From assembly GCA_045546975.1 (NCBI GenBank), contig JAZQDV010000003.1, positions 1 through 37,488 of the forward strand: 37,488 nt of DNA, given 5' to 3'. Below, piece after piece: positions 8,211-15,777 of the stretch (its first letter is position 1; the number at the start of each line of letters is the position of its first letter). The notes below the pieces were generated by a model. That model saw nothing but the letters and a program-made list of their open reading frames with translations. It was not told the DNA's origin and ran no database searches. The stretch is from SIG480 sp045546975 (lineage in GTDB: Bacteria > Bacillota > Clostridia > Oscillospirales > JAAYXM01). A program made the position numbers and the translations under genes.

Positions 8211-8477
8211 TTTGTTTTCCTCCTTAAACGCATTTCGTTTTTTTGCGTTCGGCGGAATCCTGCACAACTCATCCGCGTGTTTCATCTGCGGACATTATAA
8301 AAACCGGATTGGTTCTTAAGGGGTTTTGACCAACTCCGGCAGTCGCCTATGCACAAGGCATGAGCATTGTACAGTCTTTCCTGCCGCCCGATTGTCGGAC
8401 ATACTCCACGGAAGTTACCTGCTAAAAGCAGCAATCTCCCGCTTCATCGCATAGTGCGCCCATACAGACGCTCTTAT
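8211..8477 (-). promoter_or_regulatory. S10-operon leader RNA with candidate attenuator
   Basis: The transcript runs about 260 nt before rpsJ with no gene in it. It can form several hairpins: CTGCTTTTAGCAG near 8429, CCGA-CAA-TCGG near 8395, and a terminator at 8295-8339. A segment CGGCAG (8381-8386) is complementary to CTGCCG (8337-8342), which overlaps the 5' arm of the terminator. The two pairings compete, as in an attenuator. By analogy with the E. coli S10 leader the ligand could be L4, but no specific binding motif was recognised. Confidence 0.7.
8295..8339 (-). terminator. Intrinsic terminator (attenuator) inside the S10 leader
   Basis: On the minus strand the 5' arm CCGGAGTTGGT (8329-8339) pairs with ACCAATCCGG (8304-8313), ten pairs with one bulged G. 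The sequence TTTTTAT follows immediately. It lies about 90 nt upstream of rpsJ and downstream of the promoter, so unconditional termination would silence the whole operon. Confidence 0.75.
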
Positions 8478-8506
8478 ATTTTACATTAAGACATGTCCAA
8501 TGTCAA
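8478..8506 (-). promoter_or_regulatory. Promoter of the S10 operon
   Basis: TTGACA (8501-8506) and TAAAAT (8478-8483) are separated by exactly 17 bp on the minus strand, a near-perfect housekeeping sigma promoter. Transcription should start near 8470. Confidence 0.9.
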
Positions 8507-8526
8507 GAACTTTTTTGCCTTTTTTT

Positions 8527-8570
8527 GAAAAAAATTTCAACCCGTCAAAACCTATTTTTGACAGGTTGAA
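8527..8570 (-). terminator. Terminator of obg
   Basis: A 15-bp stem (arms 8536-8550 and 8556-8570, one G-U pair) is followed on the minus strand by ATTTTTTT. It lies ten bases past the obg stop codon and separates the obg cluster from the S10 promoter. Confidence 0.9.
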
Positions 8571-8579
8571 TTACATATA

Positions 8580-9851
8580 TTATTTAAGATATTCAAACTC
8601 CATTGAGTAGATAATAATTGTATCTCCCTCTTCTGCGCCCCTTTCTTCAAGCGCGTCATATACTCCGTATTTTCTGAGCATTCTTTCAAAGTATATTCTC
8701 GACTCATAGTCATCAAAGTTGACCGAGCCCATTGCACGCTTTATCCAGTTACCTTCAACAGAGTAGACATCCTCATCAAGCCTTGTTATCTCAAAATCAT
8801 GACTCGTCATATCCTCTTCTACTCTTACGTAGGTCGGAGTATATGTTTCAATCGGCGGGAGTTTTGAGAGTACCTCTGCCACTTTCTTCATAAGCTCAGC
8901 TACTCCCGTATTGGTTGCAGCAGAGATTTCGAAATACTCATAGCCGAGATTCCTTATATACTTCTTAAACTCGTCTGCCTTTTCTCTGTCAAAGATGAGG
9001 TCACTCTTGTTTGCCGCAACTATCTGCGGACGGTTTGCAAACTCAGGATTGTATTTTTTGAGTTCTTCATTTATCGCCTCAAAGTCAGCTATCGGGTCTC
9101 GCCCCTCACTGCCGGACACATCGACGAGATGAACTATAAGACGGCATCTGTCAATATGGCGAAGGAAACGGTGACCAAGACCTGCACCCTCACTCGCGCC
9201 CTCAATAATTCCGGGAATATCCGCCATTACATACGAAAAACTTTCGTCAACACGGACAACGCCGAGATTTGGGACAATCGTTGTAAAGTGATAGTTTGCA
9301 ATCTTCGGGCGCGCTGCAGACACAACAGAAAGAAGTGTCGACTTTCCAACGTTCGGAAATCCCGCAAGACCGACATCCGCAAGAAGCTTAAGCTCAAGTC
9401 TTACCTCGAGCTCTTCACCCTCAAGGCCGGGACGTGCAAATCGCGGTGCTTGACGTGTCGGTGTTGCAAAGTGCTGGTTTCCCCAGCCGCCGCGACCGCC
9501 CTTGCAAATTATAAACGGTTCGTCATCGGACATATCCTTTACAAGTGCACCTGACTCTACATCATAAACAAGTGTTCCGCGCGGGACTTTTACTACAATA
9601 TCCTTACCGCGCTTTCCTGAACAGCGCTTGCCGCTTCCGTTCTCACCGTTCTCCGCTTTGTATTTTGTTTTGTATCGGAATTCAACGAGCGTCGACATAT
9701 GGTCATCAACCTTAAGGACAACGTTTCCGCCATCTCCGCCGTCACCACCGTCGGGACCGCCTGCCGCTATATACTTTTCTCTGTGGAAGGCTACTGCACC
9801 GTCGCCGCCGCGACCTGCTATGAACTTCGCACTTGCTACATCAACGAACAC
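8580..9851 (-). CDS. obg: GTPase Obg (CgtA)
   Basis: Obg is an essential GTPase that works in 50S assembly, stress response and, in Bacillus, entry into sporulation. The 423-residue protein has the glycine-rich Obg fold (about 1-155), a G domain with GFPNVGKST (164-172), DIPGIIEGA (from 211) and NKSD, and a C-terminal OCT domain typical of Gram-positive Obg. The start is GTG at 9851: GAGGTGA lies just upstream and the protein then begins with the family-typical (M)FVDVASAKFIAGRGGDG. It follows rplU-prp-rpmA, the standard order. Confidence 0.96.
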   Translation of the reverse strand: MFVDVASAKFIAGRGGDGAVAFHREKYIAAGGPDGGDGGDGGNVVLKVDDHMSTLVEFRYKTKYKAENGENGSGKRCSGKRGKDIVVKVPRGTLVYDVESGALVKDMSDDEPFIICKGGRGGWGNQHFATPTRQAPRFARPGLEGEELEVRLELKLLADVGLAGFPNVGKSTLLSVVSAARPKIANYHFTTIVPNLGVVRVDESFSYVMADIPGIIEGASEGAGLGHRFLRHIDRCRLIVHLVDVSGSEGRDPIADFEAINEELKKYNPEFANRPQIVAANKSDLIFDREKADEFKKYIRNLGYEYFEISAATNTGVAELMKKVAEVLSKLPPIETYTPTYVRVEEDMTSHDFEITRLDEDVYSVEGNWIKRAMGSVNFDDYESRIYFERMLRKYGVYDALEERGAEEGDTIIIYSMEFEYLK

Positions 9852-9866
9852 AACTCTCACCTCTTG

Positions 9867-9892
9867 ATTACATATAATATATAATATGTAAT
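9867..9892. repeat. AT-rich 26-bp imperfect palindrome before obg
   Basis: The half-sites ATTACATAT and ATATGTAAT flank an all-AT centre. Only two symmetric positions fail to match. It ends immediately upstream of the obg ribosome binding site. It could be an operator, or an mRNA hairpin affecting obg translation. No matching regulator is recognised. Confidence 0.5.
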
Positions 9893-9912
9893 ATACATCC
9901 AATTAAACAATA

Positions 9913-9939
9913 CGGGCAGGTCGTACATCAACCTGCCCG
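9913..9939 (-). terminator. Hairpin after rpmA, probable partial terminator
   Basis: A perfect 9-bp stem (9913-9921 with 9931-9939) lies 13 bp past the rpmA stop. On the minus strand it is followed only by TATTGTTT, a weak U-tract, so read-through into obg is likely. On the plus strand the following run ACATTTTGTTTTTT is stronger, but no plus-strand gene ends here. Confidence 0.55.
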
Positions 9940-9952
9940 CACATTTTGTTTT

Positions 9953-10237
9953 TTACTGAGCAACCGGGTAAATGGAAACCTTCTTGCGGTCCTTGCCGAG
10001 ACGCTCAAAACGAACAACACCGTCTGCAGTTGCGAACAATGTATCGTCGGAGCCGCGGCTTACGTTTGTGCCCGGGTGGATTTTTGTTCCACGCTGACGA
10101 ACGAGGATGTTTCCTGCAAGAACGAACTGACCGTCTGCACGCTTTACGCCAAGACGCTTAGACTCAGAATCACGGCCGTTCTTTGTGGAACCTACGCCCT
10201 TTTTATGTGCAAAAAACTGAATACTGATTTTAAGCAT
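9953..10237 (-). CDS. rpmA: 50S ribosomal protein L27 with cleavable N-terminal extension
   Basis: A 94-residue L27, whose N-terminus reaches the peptidyl-transferase centre. It begins MLKISIQFFAHKKGVGSTKN. In Firmicutes the MLKxxxQFFA prefix is removed by the Prp protease before L27 works, leaving HKKGVGS here. The ATG is one base after the prp stop codon and has GGAGGTG upstream. The reading frame extends 45 codons upstream into prp, but that part is not L27. Confidence 0.96.
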   Translation of the reverse strand: MLKISIQFFAHKKGVGSTKNGRDSESKRLGVKRADGQFVLAGNILVRQRGTKIHPGTNVSRGSDDTLFATADGVVRFERLGKDRKKVSIYPVAQ

Positions 10238-10238
10238 T

Positions 10239-10559
10239 TCACTGCACCTCCAAAACTTCAATATACTTCGGATATTCTTCCGCCAAAGCACGAATATGCC
10301 GTGCAAAGCCTTCAAATATCCCTCTGCAAGAATCTGCATCACTTTCTTTAACGAGAAGTGAAATTCTTGCATTCTCGGGTTCTATTTTGATATCCGCCGA
10401 AACTTTCAGCGAATCGCTTATTATCGTTTCGCAAAGACCAACTGCACTTGAGATTGCAGCGCATACTATATCACTGCCGCTTTCTGCATAGCCGGAATGT
10501 CCCGATACGTCAAACCCTGAAAACTTACCGTTTTGCGAAACAAGCTTAACCGTAATCAT
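10239..10559 (-). CDS. prp: Ribosomal-processing cysteine protease Prp
   Basis: A 106-residue protein of the YsxB family. In Staphylococcus aureus Prp cuts the N-terminal extension off L27, an essential step. The catalytic pair is visible in GHSGYAESGSDIVCAAISS: His21 and Cys33. The gene lies between its neighbours rplU and rpmA, overlapping the rplU stop by one base (TAATG). Its expected substrate motif is present in the adjacent L27, so protease and target are encoded side by side. Confidence 0.95.
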   Translation of the reverse strand: MITVKLVSQNGKFSGFDVSGHSGYAESGSDIVCAAISSAVGLCETIISDSLKVSADIKIEPENARISLLVKESDADSCRGIFEGFARHIRALAEEYPKYIEVLEVQ

Positions 10560-10867
10560 TAAACGCTGATCTTTTCGATCTGAAGCTTTGTGTACGGCTG
10601 TCTGTGGCCCTGGCGACGACGATAGTTCTTCTTCGCCTTGAACTTGAAGACCATAATCTTCTTAGACTTGCCGTTCTTTATAAGCTTTGCAGTAACCTTT
10701 GCGCCTGCAACGCTCGGTGTGCCGACTGTGACATTGTCGCCGTCGATTGTCATAAGAACATTGTCAAACTCAACAGTCTCGCCCTCGAGCTCGAGCTTCT
10801 CAACGAAGATAACGTCGCCCTCGGAAACCTTGTACTGCTTACCGCCTGTAACGAAAATTGCCTGCAT
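10559..10867 (-). CDS. rplU: 50S ribosomal protein L21
   Basis: A 102-residue L21, a 23S rRNA-binding protein. The start MQAIFVTGGKQYKV is preceded by GAGGTG; seven extra upstream codons in frame belong to the leader. The C-terminal KKNYRRRQGHRQPYTKLQI block is diagnostic. It is the first gene of rplU-prp-rpmA-obg. Confidence 0.97.
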   Translation of the reverse strand: MQAIFVTGGKQYKVSEGDVIFVEKLELEGETVEFDNVLMTIDGDNVTVGTPSVAGAKVTAKLIKNGKSKKIMVFKFKAKKNYRRRQGHRQPYTKLQIEKISV

Positions 10868-10950
10868 GTTGTTGCACCTCTCTCTCATATTTTAGAGTCT
10901 CGCTCTTGTAGGCGTTGCCGAAGCAAACTTACATGCCCACTCAATGCGGC
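10868..10950 (-). ncRNA. L21 ribosomal-protein leader
   Basis: The untranslated region before rplU in Firmicutes carries a conserved L21 leader. Here the RNA can pair GAGT with ACTC and GTGGGC with GCCTAC, enclosing a GTTTGC-TTCG-GCAAC hairpin. That fits a compact leader upstream of this operon. I assign it from position and foldability, not from a covariance-model match. L21 autoregulation is the presumed function. Confidence 0.65.
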
Positions 10951-10956
10951 TTTGCT

Positions 10957-10985
10957 ATTATATCATCGAATTTTGCCTATGTCAA
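10957..10985 (-). promoter_or_regulatory. Promoter of rplU-prp-rpmA-obg
   Basis: TTGACA (10980-10985) and TATAAT (10957-10962) are spaced by 17 bp on the minus strand, a full-consensus housekeeping promoter. It starts 16 bp after the end of the upstream hydrolase gene, with no terminator between. Confidence 0.93.
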
Positions 10986-11000
10986 GGTTTTATTTCAATT

Positions 11001-12002
11001 TTATTTTCCGTAATACTGTTCTTTTGCAGGTGCGAACACCTTGAAAGTTTCTTCAAAATACTTGATGTTCTCTTCCTTGGTTGCATACCAGGGTGCGGTT
11101 ATGTATCCGAGAATCTGATCTTCCGGTGCATTCTCCTTGAAATAGCGAAGCATATCCGGTGAGTTCCAGTCACAATGGTTGTTCATCGATACACACGGAA
11201 TGTAGCTAAAGCCTTCCTTAAGAAGCGGGAGTGCCTTTTCACGGAATGTTACATAGAACGGATCTTCCTCAACATATGTGAGGTTCATTCCCTTGAATCT
11301 TTCCTGGCTGTAGAATCTTATATATGCATCACGCGATGTAATCGGTGTGAAGTGCTCGGGATAAAGCGCATTGTACTGCCACGGAGAAATTACAACTTCC
11401 TTCGGATCTATGTGCTTTAAGAACTCCTCTGTATCATCAAAGAGCGGGCATGACCATATCCACGGCTTTGCGCCCGTGTCGTGTACACAGTCAAGAAGGA
11501 AGCGCATATCATGCCAATAAAGCTCGCCCTGACGATATGCAACGAACTCATATCCGCTATAAAGCGGGCAATGCTCCTCGTCCATACCGAGATGGATATA
11601 TTCAGGACCTTCAAAGAGCTCGTATACCTCACGGATGAGGTCTCTGCACACTCTGTAGTATATTGATGTGGAGAGCATTCTCTCATACTCACCGAGCCAT
11701 ATATCATGGTTTGATGAGAGATTGAGCTTCGGGATAAGTCTTATTCCCATCTTCTTGCAGCGTGCTATCTCATCACGTAGCTTCTTTCTCGTCCAGGCAT
11801 CGGGAAGTGCTATTTCGGGATGACTTGCATACTCAAGACCATCGCCGAGGTCGAGAACAATTGTATTAAGTCCCATCTTTTCGGCACCTTCAAGGATGTA
11901 TTCCCAAGCGCCTTCTTCAAACTCAAGAGTGGCACTCTTTTCCTTCCAGAAATTGCTGGTAAGGTGGACGAGGAACCCCCATATCAAATCTTTCTTTGCC
12001 AT
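11001..12002 (-). CDS. GH20-like TIM-barrel glycoside hydrolase (hexosaminidase-related), cytoplasmic
   Basis: A 333-residue protein without signal peptide or membrane segment. The motif HLGMDEE (137-143) resembles the H-x-G-x-D-E catalytic motif of family 20 beta-N-acetylhexosaminidases, where the Asp-Glu pair acts on N-acetylated sugars. Aromatic-rich strands such as KPWIWSCPLF and VISPWQYNALYP fit a sugar-binding barrel. It lacks the usual GH20 N-terminal domain, so specificity is uncertain. The ATG at 12002 follows GAGG; an earlier in-frame ATG has no ribosome binding site. It sits between the TIGR03936 gene and rplU, an unusual place. Confidence 0.7.
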   Translation of the reverse strand: MAKKDLIWGFLVHLTSNFWKEKSATLEFEEGAWEYILEGAEKMGLNTIVLDLGDGLEYASHPEIALPDAWTRKKLRDEIARCKKMGIRLIPKLNLSSNHDIWLGEYERMLSTSIYYRVCRDLIREVYELFEGPEYIHLGMDEEHCPLYSGYEFVAYRQGELYWHDMRFLLDCVHDTGAKPWIWSCPLFDDTEEFLKHIDPKEVVISPWQYNALYPEHFTPITSRDAYIRFYSQERFKGMNLTYVEEDPFYVTFREKALPLLKEGFSYIPCVSMNNHCDWNSPDMLRYFKENAPEDQILGYITAPWYATKEENIKYFEETFKVFAPAKEQYYGK

Positions 12003-12031
12003 TCCTTTTTCCTCTCTTTCCATTTTCTTTA

Positions 12032-12059
12032 ATTATACTGTTTTGTACCGTTTTGTCAA
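12032..12059 (-). promoter_or_regulatory. Promoter of the GH20-like gene
   Basis: TTGACA (12054-12059) and TATAAT (12032-12037) lie 16 bp apart on the minus strand. The gene therefore has its own strong promoter rather than depending on the radical-SAM genes upstream. Confidence 0.85.
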
Positions 12060-12077
12060 TGCATTTTTGAATATATT

Positions 12078-12737
12078 TTATCTGAATTCGTTCATGTCCG
12101 CATCGAACACGTTTTTTCGCTCAAACTCCGCAAAAGAAGGCTTACAATCAGGCAAGTATTTTTCAATCGCGCGTATTATATATTCAGGATTCAAAGACGT
12201 ATTCCCCGATGCCAAAACTGTTCTCACCAAGAGCCTCTCTCCGTCTACTTTGACATCAAACGACTTTATAAGCGGAGCGATGTTTGTTTGGACCTCTCCT
12301 CTTTTACTCTTTTTTAACACCGTTATGTCGTCCGACTCAAAAAGTTCCTTCAGCTTCTTTATCGCAGAAAGCGGAAGTCCCTCGTCGTACTCTAAGCCTA
12401 TCTCAAACTCAGAGTATGCGATATCGCGCACAGGTCGACCTTCGCTGTATGCACGTATCGCGCATATTCCCTCGGGGAGAGTTCTGTTCATCCTCTCAAC
12501 AATTTCCTCATCTGTCATTTCATCCTCAATGACAAGATCGAGAAATTCACACACACCAGTGTACCCGAGCGACAGGGGAAGCGCGATTGAAATGTAGGGA
12601 TGCGGATTAAACCCCTCCGTGTGCTTTACCGCAATTTCCGCACGTGTGAGAACGCGCTGGAAGGTTCGCATAATATCAAGGTGGGAAATATATATCGCTC
12701 TTCCCTCTTTTCTATACATTATTCTTACCTTACGCAT
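12078..12737 (-). CDS. TIGR03936 / DUF2344 family protein, partner of the radical-SAM enzyme
   Basis: A 219-residue protein starting MRKVRIMYRKEGRAIYISHLD, with the conserved EGFNPHPYISIALPLSLG segment of the DUF2344 family. In many Firmicutes this family follows, or is fused to, the TIGR03960 radical-SAM protein. Its biochemical function is unknown. The start overlaps the end of the upstream gene by 8 bp, which argues for coupled translation and joint action. The longer open frame to 12860 lies inside the radical-SAM gene and is not used. Confidence 0.85.
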   Translation of the reverse strand: MRKVRIMYRKEGRAIYISHLDIMRTFQRVLTRAEIAVKHTEGFNPHPYISIALPLSLGYTGVCEFLDLVIEDEMTDEEIVERMNRTLPEGICAIRAYSEGRPVRDIAYSEFEIGLEYDEGLPLSAIKKLKELFESDDITVLKKSKRGEVQTNIAPLIKSFDVKVDGERLLVRTVLASGNTSLNPEYIIRAIEKYLPDCKPSFAEFERKNVFDADMNEFR

Positions 12738-14565
12738 CGCACTTACCTCCGCACAGAAGCTTTGAGGCACCGCAGGCAAGACACTTTTCTCTGCAATTCG
12801 GAGACGCCTCCGACCTGTATGCCTTTTCTCTCTCACATGCAAGGAACTGTTTTGAAACACCCGTCGAGATGTGGTCCCACGGCATTATCTCGTCGCTACC
12901 GCGCTTTCTGTTTGCGTAGAAAGCAGGATCTATTCCGCATTCACGGAATGCATCGAGCCACAAGTCAAGTGAAAAGTGCTCATCCCAGCCGTCGAGCTTT
13001 GCACCTTTCTTCCACGCAGTTTCGATGACCTTTCCTATTTTTCTGTCACCTCTTGCAAATACCGCTTCAAGGAAGCTTACGGTAGGCTCGTGCCAGTTAT
13101 ATGTGATTGCCTTTGCAGTTATTGCCTCGCGAAGAAGTGCCGCCTTCCGGGAAAACTCCTCGCGCGTATTCTGAGCTTCCCACTGAAACGGCGTTTGTGG
13201 CTTTGGCACAAAGCACGCCGCACTCACCGTTATCTTCACTCCGCGCTTTTTGTTTGTCGCGTGTGTCTTCCAAAGGTACAGAATCTTCTGTGAAAGCTCT
13301 GCTATGCCCTTTATATCCTCGTCAGTTTCCGTCGGAAGACCTATCATAAAGTAGAGCTTAACAGTGCTTCTTCCATTTTCAAATGCTATCTTGCAGGCGT
13401 TTAAGATTTCCTCTTCCGTGAGGTTCTTGTTTATAGCATCGCGAAGCCTTGCGCTTCCCGCCTCAGGGGCAAACGTGAGTCCTCCGCTTCGTACCTTCTG
13501 TATTCTCTGCATAAGCTCAACGGAGAAGTTGTCCGCGCGGAGTGACGGAAGCTGGAGACTTATATTTCTCGGTTCGCACCAGTCGAGAAGACCGTCGGCA
13601 AGCTCAGGCAACTCCTTATAGTCACTTGTTGATAGAGATGCGAGAGAGATTTCTTCATAACCCGTCTCACGGCACATCTCCTTGCCGTGTTCAATAAGAG
13701 TTTTGGCTCGCTTTGCGCGGACCGGTCTGTACGCATATCCCGCCTGACAGAAGCGGCAACCTCTGATACAGCCCCTGAAAACCTCAAGGGATACTCTGTC
13801 ATGAACAATCTCAGTCGACGGAACTATCACCTTTTTGGGTACGTATACAGAATCAAAGTCTTCAATTATTCTCTTTACCACAACTTCAGGTGCACCGTCA
13901 CGTGGGGTAATCGCCGCAATTGTGCCGTCGTCGTTGTATGAAATATCATATAGAGACGGTACATATATGCCACCGATGTTTGCAGCAAGTCTTAAAAACT
14001 CTTTCTTTGACTTCCCGCTCGCGCGACATTCCTTATATAAATTACAGAGCTCTATAATCTGCTCTTCGCCCTCACCGATGTTGAAGATGTCAATAAAATC
14101 ACAAAGGGGCTCGGGGTTATAGGTACATGGGCCGCCCGCAACAACAATCGGTTCATTCTCCCCTCGCTCATCCGCACGAACAGTGATTCCGCCAAGGTCA
14201 AGCATATTGAGAACTGCGGAATAACTCATTTCATACTGAAGAGTAAACCCGACTATATCAAAATCACAGAGAGGGTCTCCGCTCTCAAGAGCAAAAAGCT
14301 TCATATTGTTTTTGCGAAGCTCACTCTCCATATCGGTCCACGGTGCAAAAACACGCTCGCACCATATATCCTTTTCCTCATTCATAACTCCGTACAAAAT
14401 GCGGAGTCCCATGTGAGACATACCGATTTCATAGGTATCCGGGAAACAGAAGGCAAACCGAAGAGCTATATCTTCTTTATTCTTTATAACCGCGTTATAC
14501 TCACCGCCCGTATACCGTGCAGGCTTCTGAACAGACGCGAGAATTCTCTTCCTTAAATTATCCAT
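12730..14565 (-). CDS. B12-binding-domain radical SAM protein, TIGR03960 family
   Basis: A 611-residue enzyme. An N-terminal cobalamin-binding-like region (about 30-190) precedes the radical SAM core, whose cluster ligands Cys266, Cys270 and Cys273 are in RGCIRGCRFCQAG. The C-terminus has a second cysteine set (ACEREK, NCREKCLACG, CGGKC) that may hold zinc or an extra cluster. The family is widespread in Clostridia beside DUF2344 and the L21 operon, but its substrate is not established. RNA or ribosome modification has been guessed only from context. Confidence 0.88.
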   Translation of the reverse strand: MDNLRKRILASVQKPARYTGGEYNAVIKNKEDIALRFAFCFPDTYEIGMSHMGLRILYGVMNEEKDIWCERVFAPWTDMESELRKNNMKLFALESGDPLCDFDIVGFTLQYEMSYSAVLNMLDLGGITVRADERGENEPIVVAGGPCTYNPEPLCDFIDIFNIGEGEEQIIELCNLYKECRASGKSKKEFLRLAANIGGIYVPSLYDISYNDDGTIAAITPRDGAPEVVVKRIIEDFDSVYVPKKVIVPSTEIVHDRVSLEVFRGCIRGCRFCQAGYAYRPVRAKRAKTLIEHGKEMCRETGYEEISLASLSTSDYKELPELADGLLDWCEPRNISLQLPSLRADNFSVELMQRIQKVRSGGLTFAPEAGSARLRDAINKNLTEEEILNACKIAFENGRSTVKLYFMIGLPTETDEDIKGIAELSQKILYLWKTHATNKKRGVKITVSAACFVPKPQTPFQWEAQNTREEFSRKAALLREAITAKAITYNWHEPTVSFLEAVFARGDRKIGKVIETAWKKGAKLDGWDEHFSLDLWLDAFRECGIDPAFYANRKRGSDEIMPWDHISTGVSKQFLACEREKAYRSEASPNCREKCLACGASKLLCGGKCDA

Positions 14566-14599
14566 ATCCTTTTCCTTTCGGGCATACTTATATATAAGT

Positions 14600-14629
14600 A
14601 TTGTACCATATACTGCCGAAAAAAGGCAA
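14600..14629 (-). promoter_or_regulatory. Promoter of the TIGR03960-TIGR03936 pair
   Basis: TTGCCT (14624-14629) and TACAAT (14600-14605) are spaced by 18 bp on the minus strand, between the upstream terminator and the gene. Confidence 0.65.
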
Positions 14630-14630
14630 T

Positions 14631-14662
14631 AAAAAAAGACCTTCCGAAGAAGGTCTTTTTTT
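14631..14662. terminator. Terminator after the zinc-ribbon gene
   Basis: GACCTTC (14638-14644) pairs with GAAGGTC (14649-14655). The hairpin is flanked by seven A on one side and seven T on the other, so it can terminate in either direction. Functionally it ends the minus-strand gene at 14668. Confidence 0.9.
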
Positions 14663-14667
14663 AGTTA

Positions 14668-14952
14668 TTACTGATTGTCTTCCTGGCGCATCTTTGCAAA
14701 GCAATCGCTGCAGTAAACAGGACGGTCAGTCTTCGGCTCGAACGGAACCTTTGCTTCTCCGCCACAAGCTGCGCAAACAGCTGTGAAGTATTCTCTCGGG
14801 CCACGGCTAGCAGCCTTGCGAGCATCGCGGCAAGCCTTGCAACGCTGCGGCTCGTTCATAAAGCCACGCTCTGCGTAGAATTCCTGCTCACCTGCTGTGA
14901 ATACGAAATCTGCTCCACACTCTTTGCATTTTAATGTCTTGTCTTCGTACAT
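14668..14952 (-). CDS. Double zinc-ribbon protein (PF13451-like)
   Basis: A 94-residue protein with four CxxC pairs: Cys9/12 with Cys38/41, and Cys60/63 with Cys81/84. This gives two zinc ribbons. The first ribbon carries the TAGEQEFYAERGF and EPQRCKACR block typical of the probable zinc-ribbon family PF13451. The function is unknown; nucleic-acid or protein binding is the usual guess. The ATG at 14952 has AGAGGG upstream; an in-frame start at 15012 lacks support. It lies between sigH and a terminator, so it may be co-transcribed with sigH. Confidence 0.8.
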   Translation of the reverse strand: MYEDKTLKCKECGADFVFTAGEQEFYAERGFMNEPQRCKACRDARKAASRGPREYFTAVCAACGGEAKVPFEPKTDRPVYCSDCFAKMRQEDNQ

Positions 14953-15085
14953 TTTGTTACCCTCTCTTTGACTTAAGACTTGCCCCAGGACGGACTTCCA
15001 CCGACACCTCAATTTTGCGCTCTGATTGTTTTAAGCTACTTGGGCATTTGATAATATATTGCTACACAGGTTACCCTGATGTTGC

Positions 15086-15700
15086 CTATTTTGAAAAAGC
15101 CTGGAATTTGCGGCGGATTCTTTGTACCGCATTGTCAACAGCTTTTGGAGTTTTGCCAAGTTTTTTGGAAATCTCCGTACACGAAAGACCTTCAAGATAG
15201 AACTCCAGAACCTTGCCTTCAAACCTCGAAAGAAGCTCCGAAACCCTTTTGAGAAGTTCCTTATAGTCTTCCTTGTCAATAAGTTCCTCCACGGGATCCG
15301 CAAATGCTCCAGTATTCAGTGAAGCATTTTCTGTCGCTTCGATCTTCGCATCCTCTATGGATACGTAGTTATTAAGCGGGGAGTTCTTTCCACGAAGCGA
15401 ATGTCTTATCGCGGAATACACCCTGTTTCTGATGCACAGTGTTGCGTATGTCTTGAAGGAGGCCTCTTCATTTGGGTTAAATCCCGACAGAGCATTGATA
15501 AGCCCTATCATGCCCTCCTGGATAAGATCCTCAGAATCTCCTCCTGCCAGAAAATACGGCCTTGCAAGGCTCCTGACATACGGAACATAACGCAGAACCA
15601 GAACTTCCTCGCAACGCGAGTCACCCTCGCGAAGGCGAAGTATCAGTTCCTCGTCGCTGTAACTGTCAAATCCCTTCAAAACGAACTTCACCATTTTCAC
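15086..15700 (-). CDS. sigH: RNA polymerase sigma-H factor (early sporulation/post-exponential)
   Basis: A 204-residue sigma-70-family factor. Region 2 is visible in YFLAGGDSEDLIQEGMIGLINAL and region 4 in FEGKVLEFYLEGLSCTEISKKLGKTPKAVDNAVQRIRRKF. The length and the RGKNSPLNNYVSIED linker match SigH of spore formers, which directs early sporulation and stationary-phase genes. The first possible start is GTG at 15700, with an ATG two codons later at 15694. Neither has a ribosome binding site, and the promoter lies so close that the mRNA is almost leaderless. An inverted pair of Spo0A-like boxes lies upstream. Confidence 0.87.
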   Translation of the reverse strand: MKMVKFVLKGFDSYSDEELILRLREGDSRCEEVLVLRYVPYVRSLARPYFLAGGDSEDLIQEGMIGLINALSGFNPNEEASFKTYATLCIRNRVYSAIRHSLRGKNSPLNNYVSIEDAKIEATENASLNTGAFADPVEELIDKEDYKELLKRVSELLSRFEGKVLEFYLEGLSCTEISKKLGKTPKAVDNAVQRIRRKFQAFSK

Positions 15701-15714
15701 TAATACTGTATTTT

Positions 15715-15743
15715 ATTATAAACGACACATTCACAAATGTCAA
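15715..15743 (-). promoter_or_regulatory. Promoter of sigH
   Basis: TTGACA (15738-15743) and TATAAT (15715-15720) are separated by 17 bp, full consensus on the minus strand. Initiation is expected near 15708, only about 8 nt before the GTG or 14 nt before the ATG. Confidence 0.93.
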
Positions 15744-15777
15744 GTAAAAATAACAAAAATCTAAAAAACATCGATTA

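Noticed and set aside
14953..15085. A possible structured RNA between sigH and the zinc-ribbon gene
   Set aside because: Some short pairings exist (CTTAA/TTAAG, CAGG/CCTG) but no long stem, promoter or terminator; nothing beyond chance.
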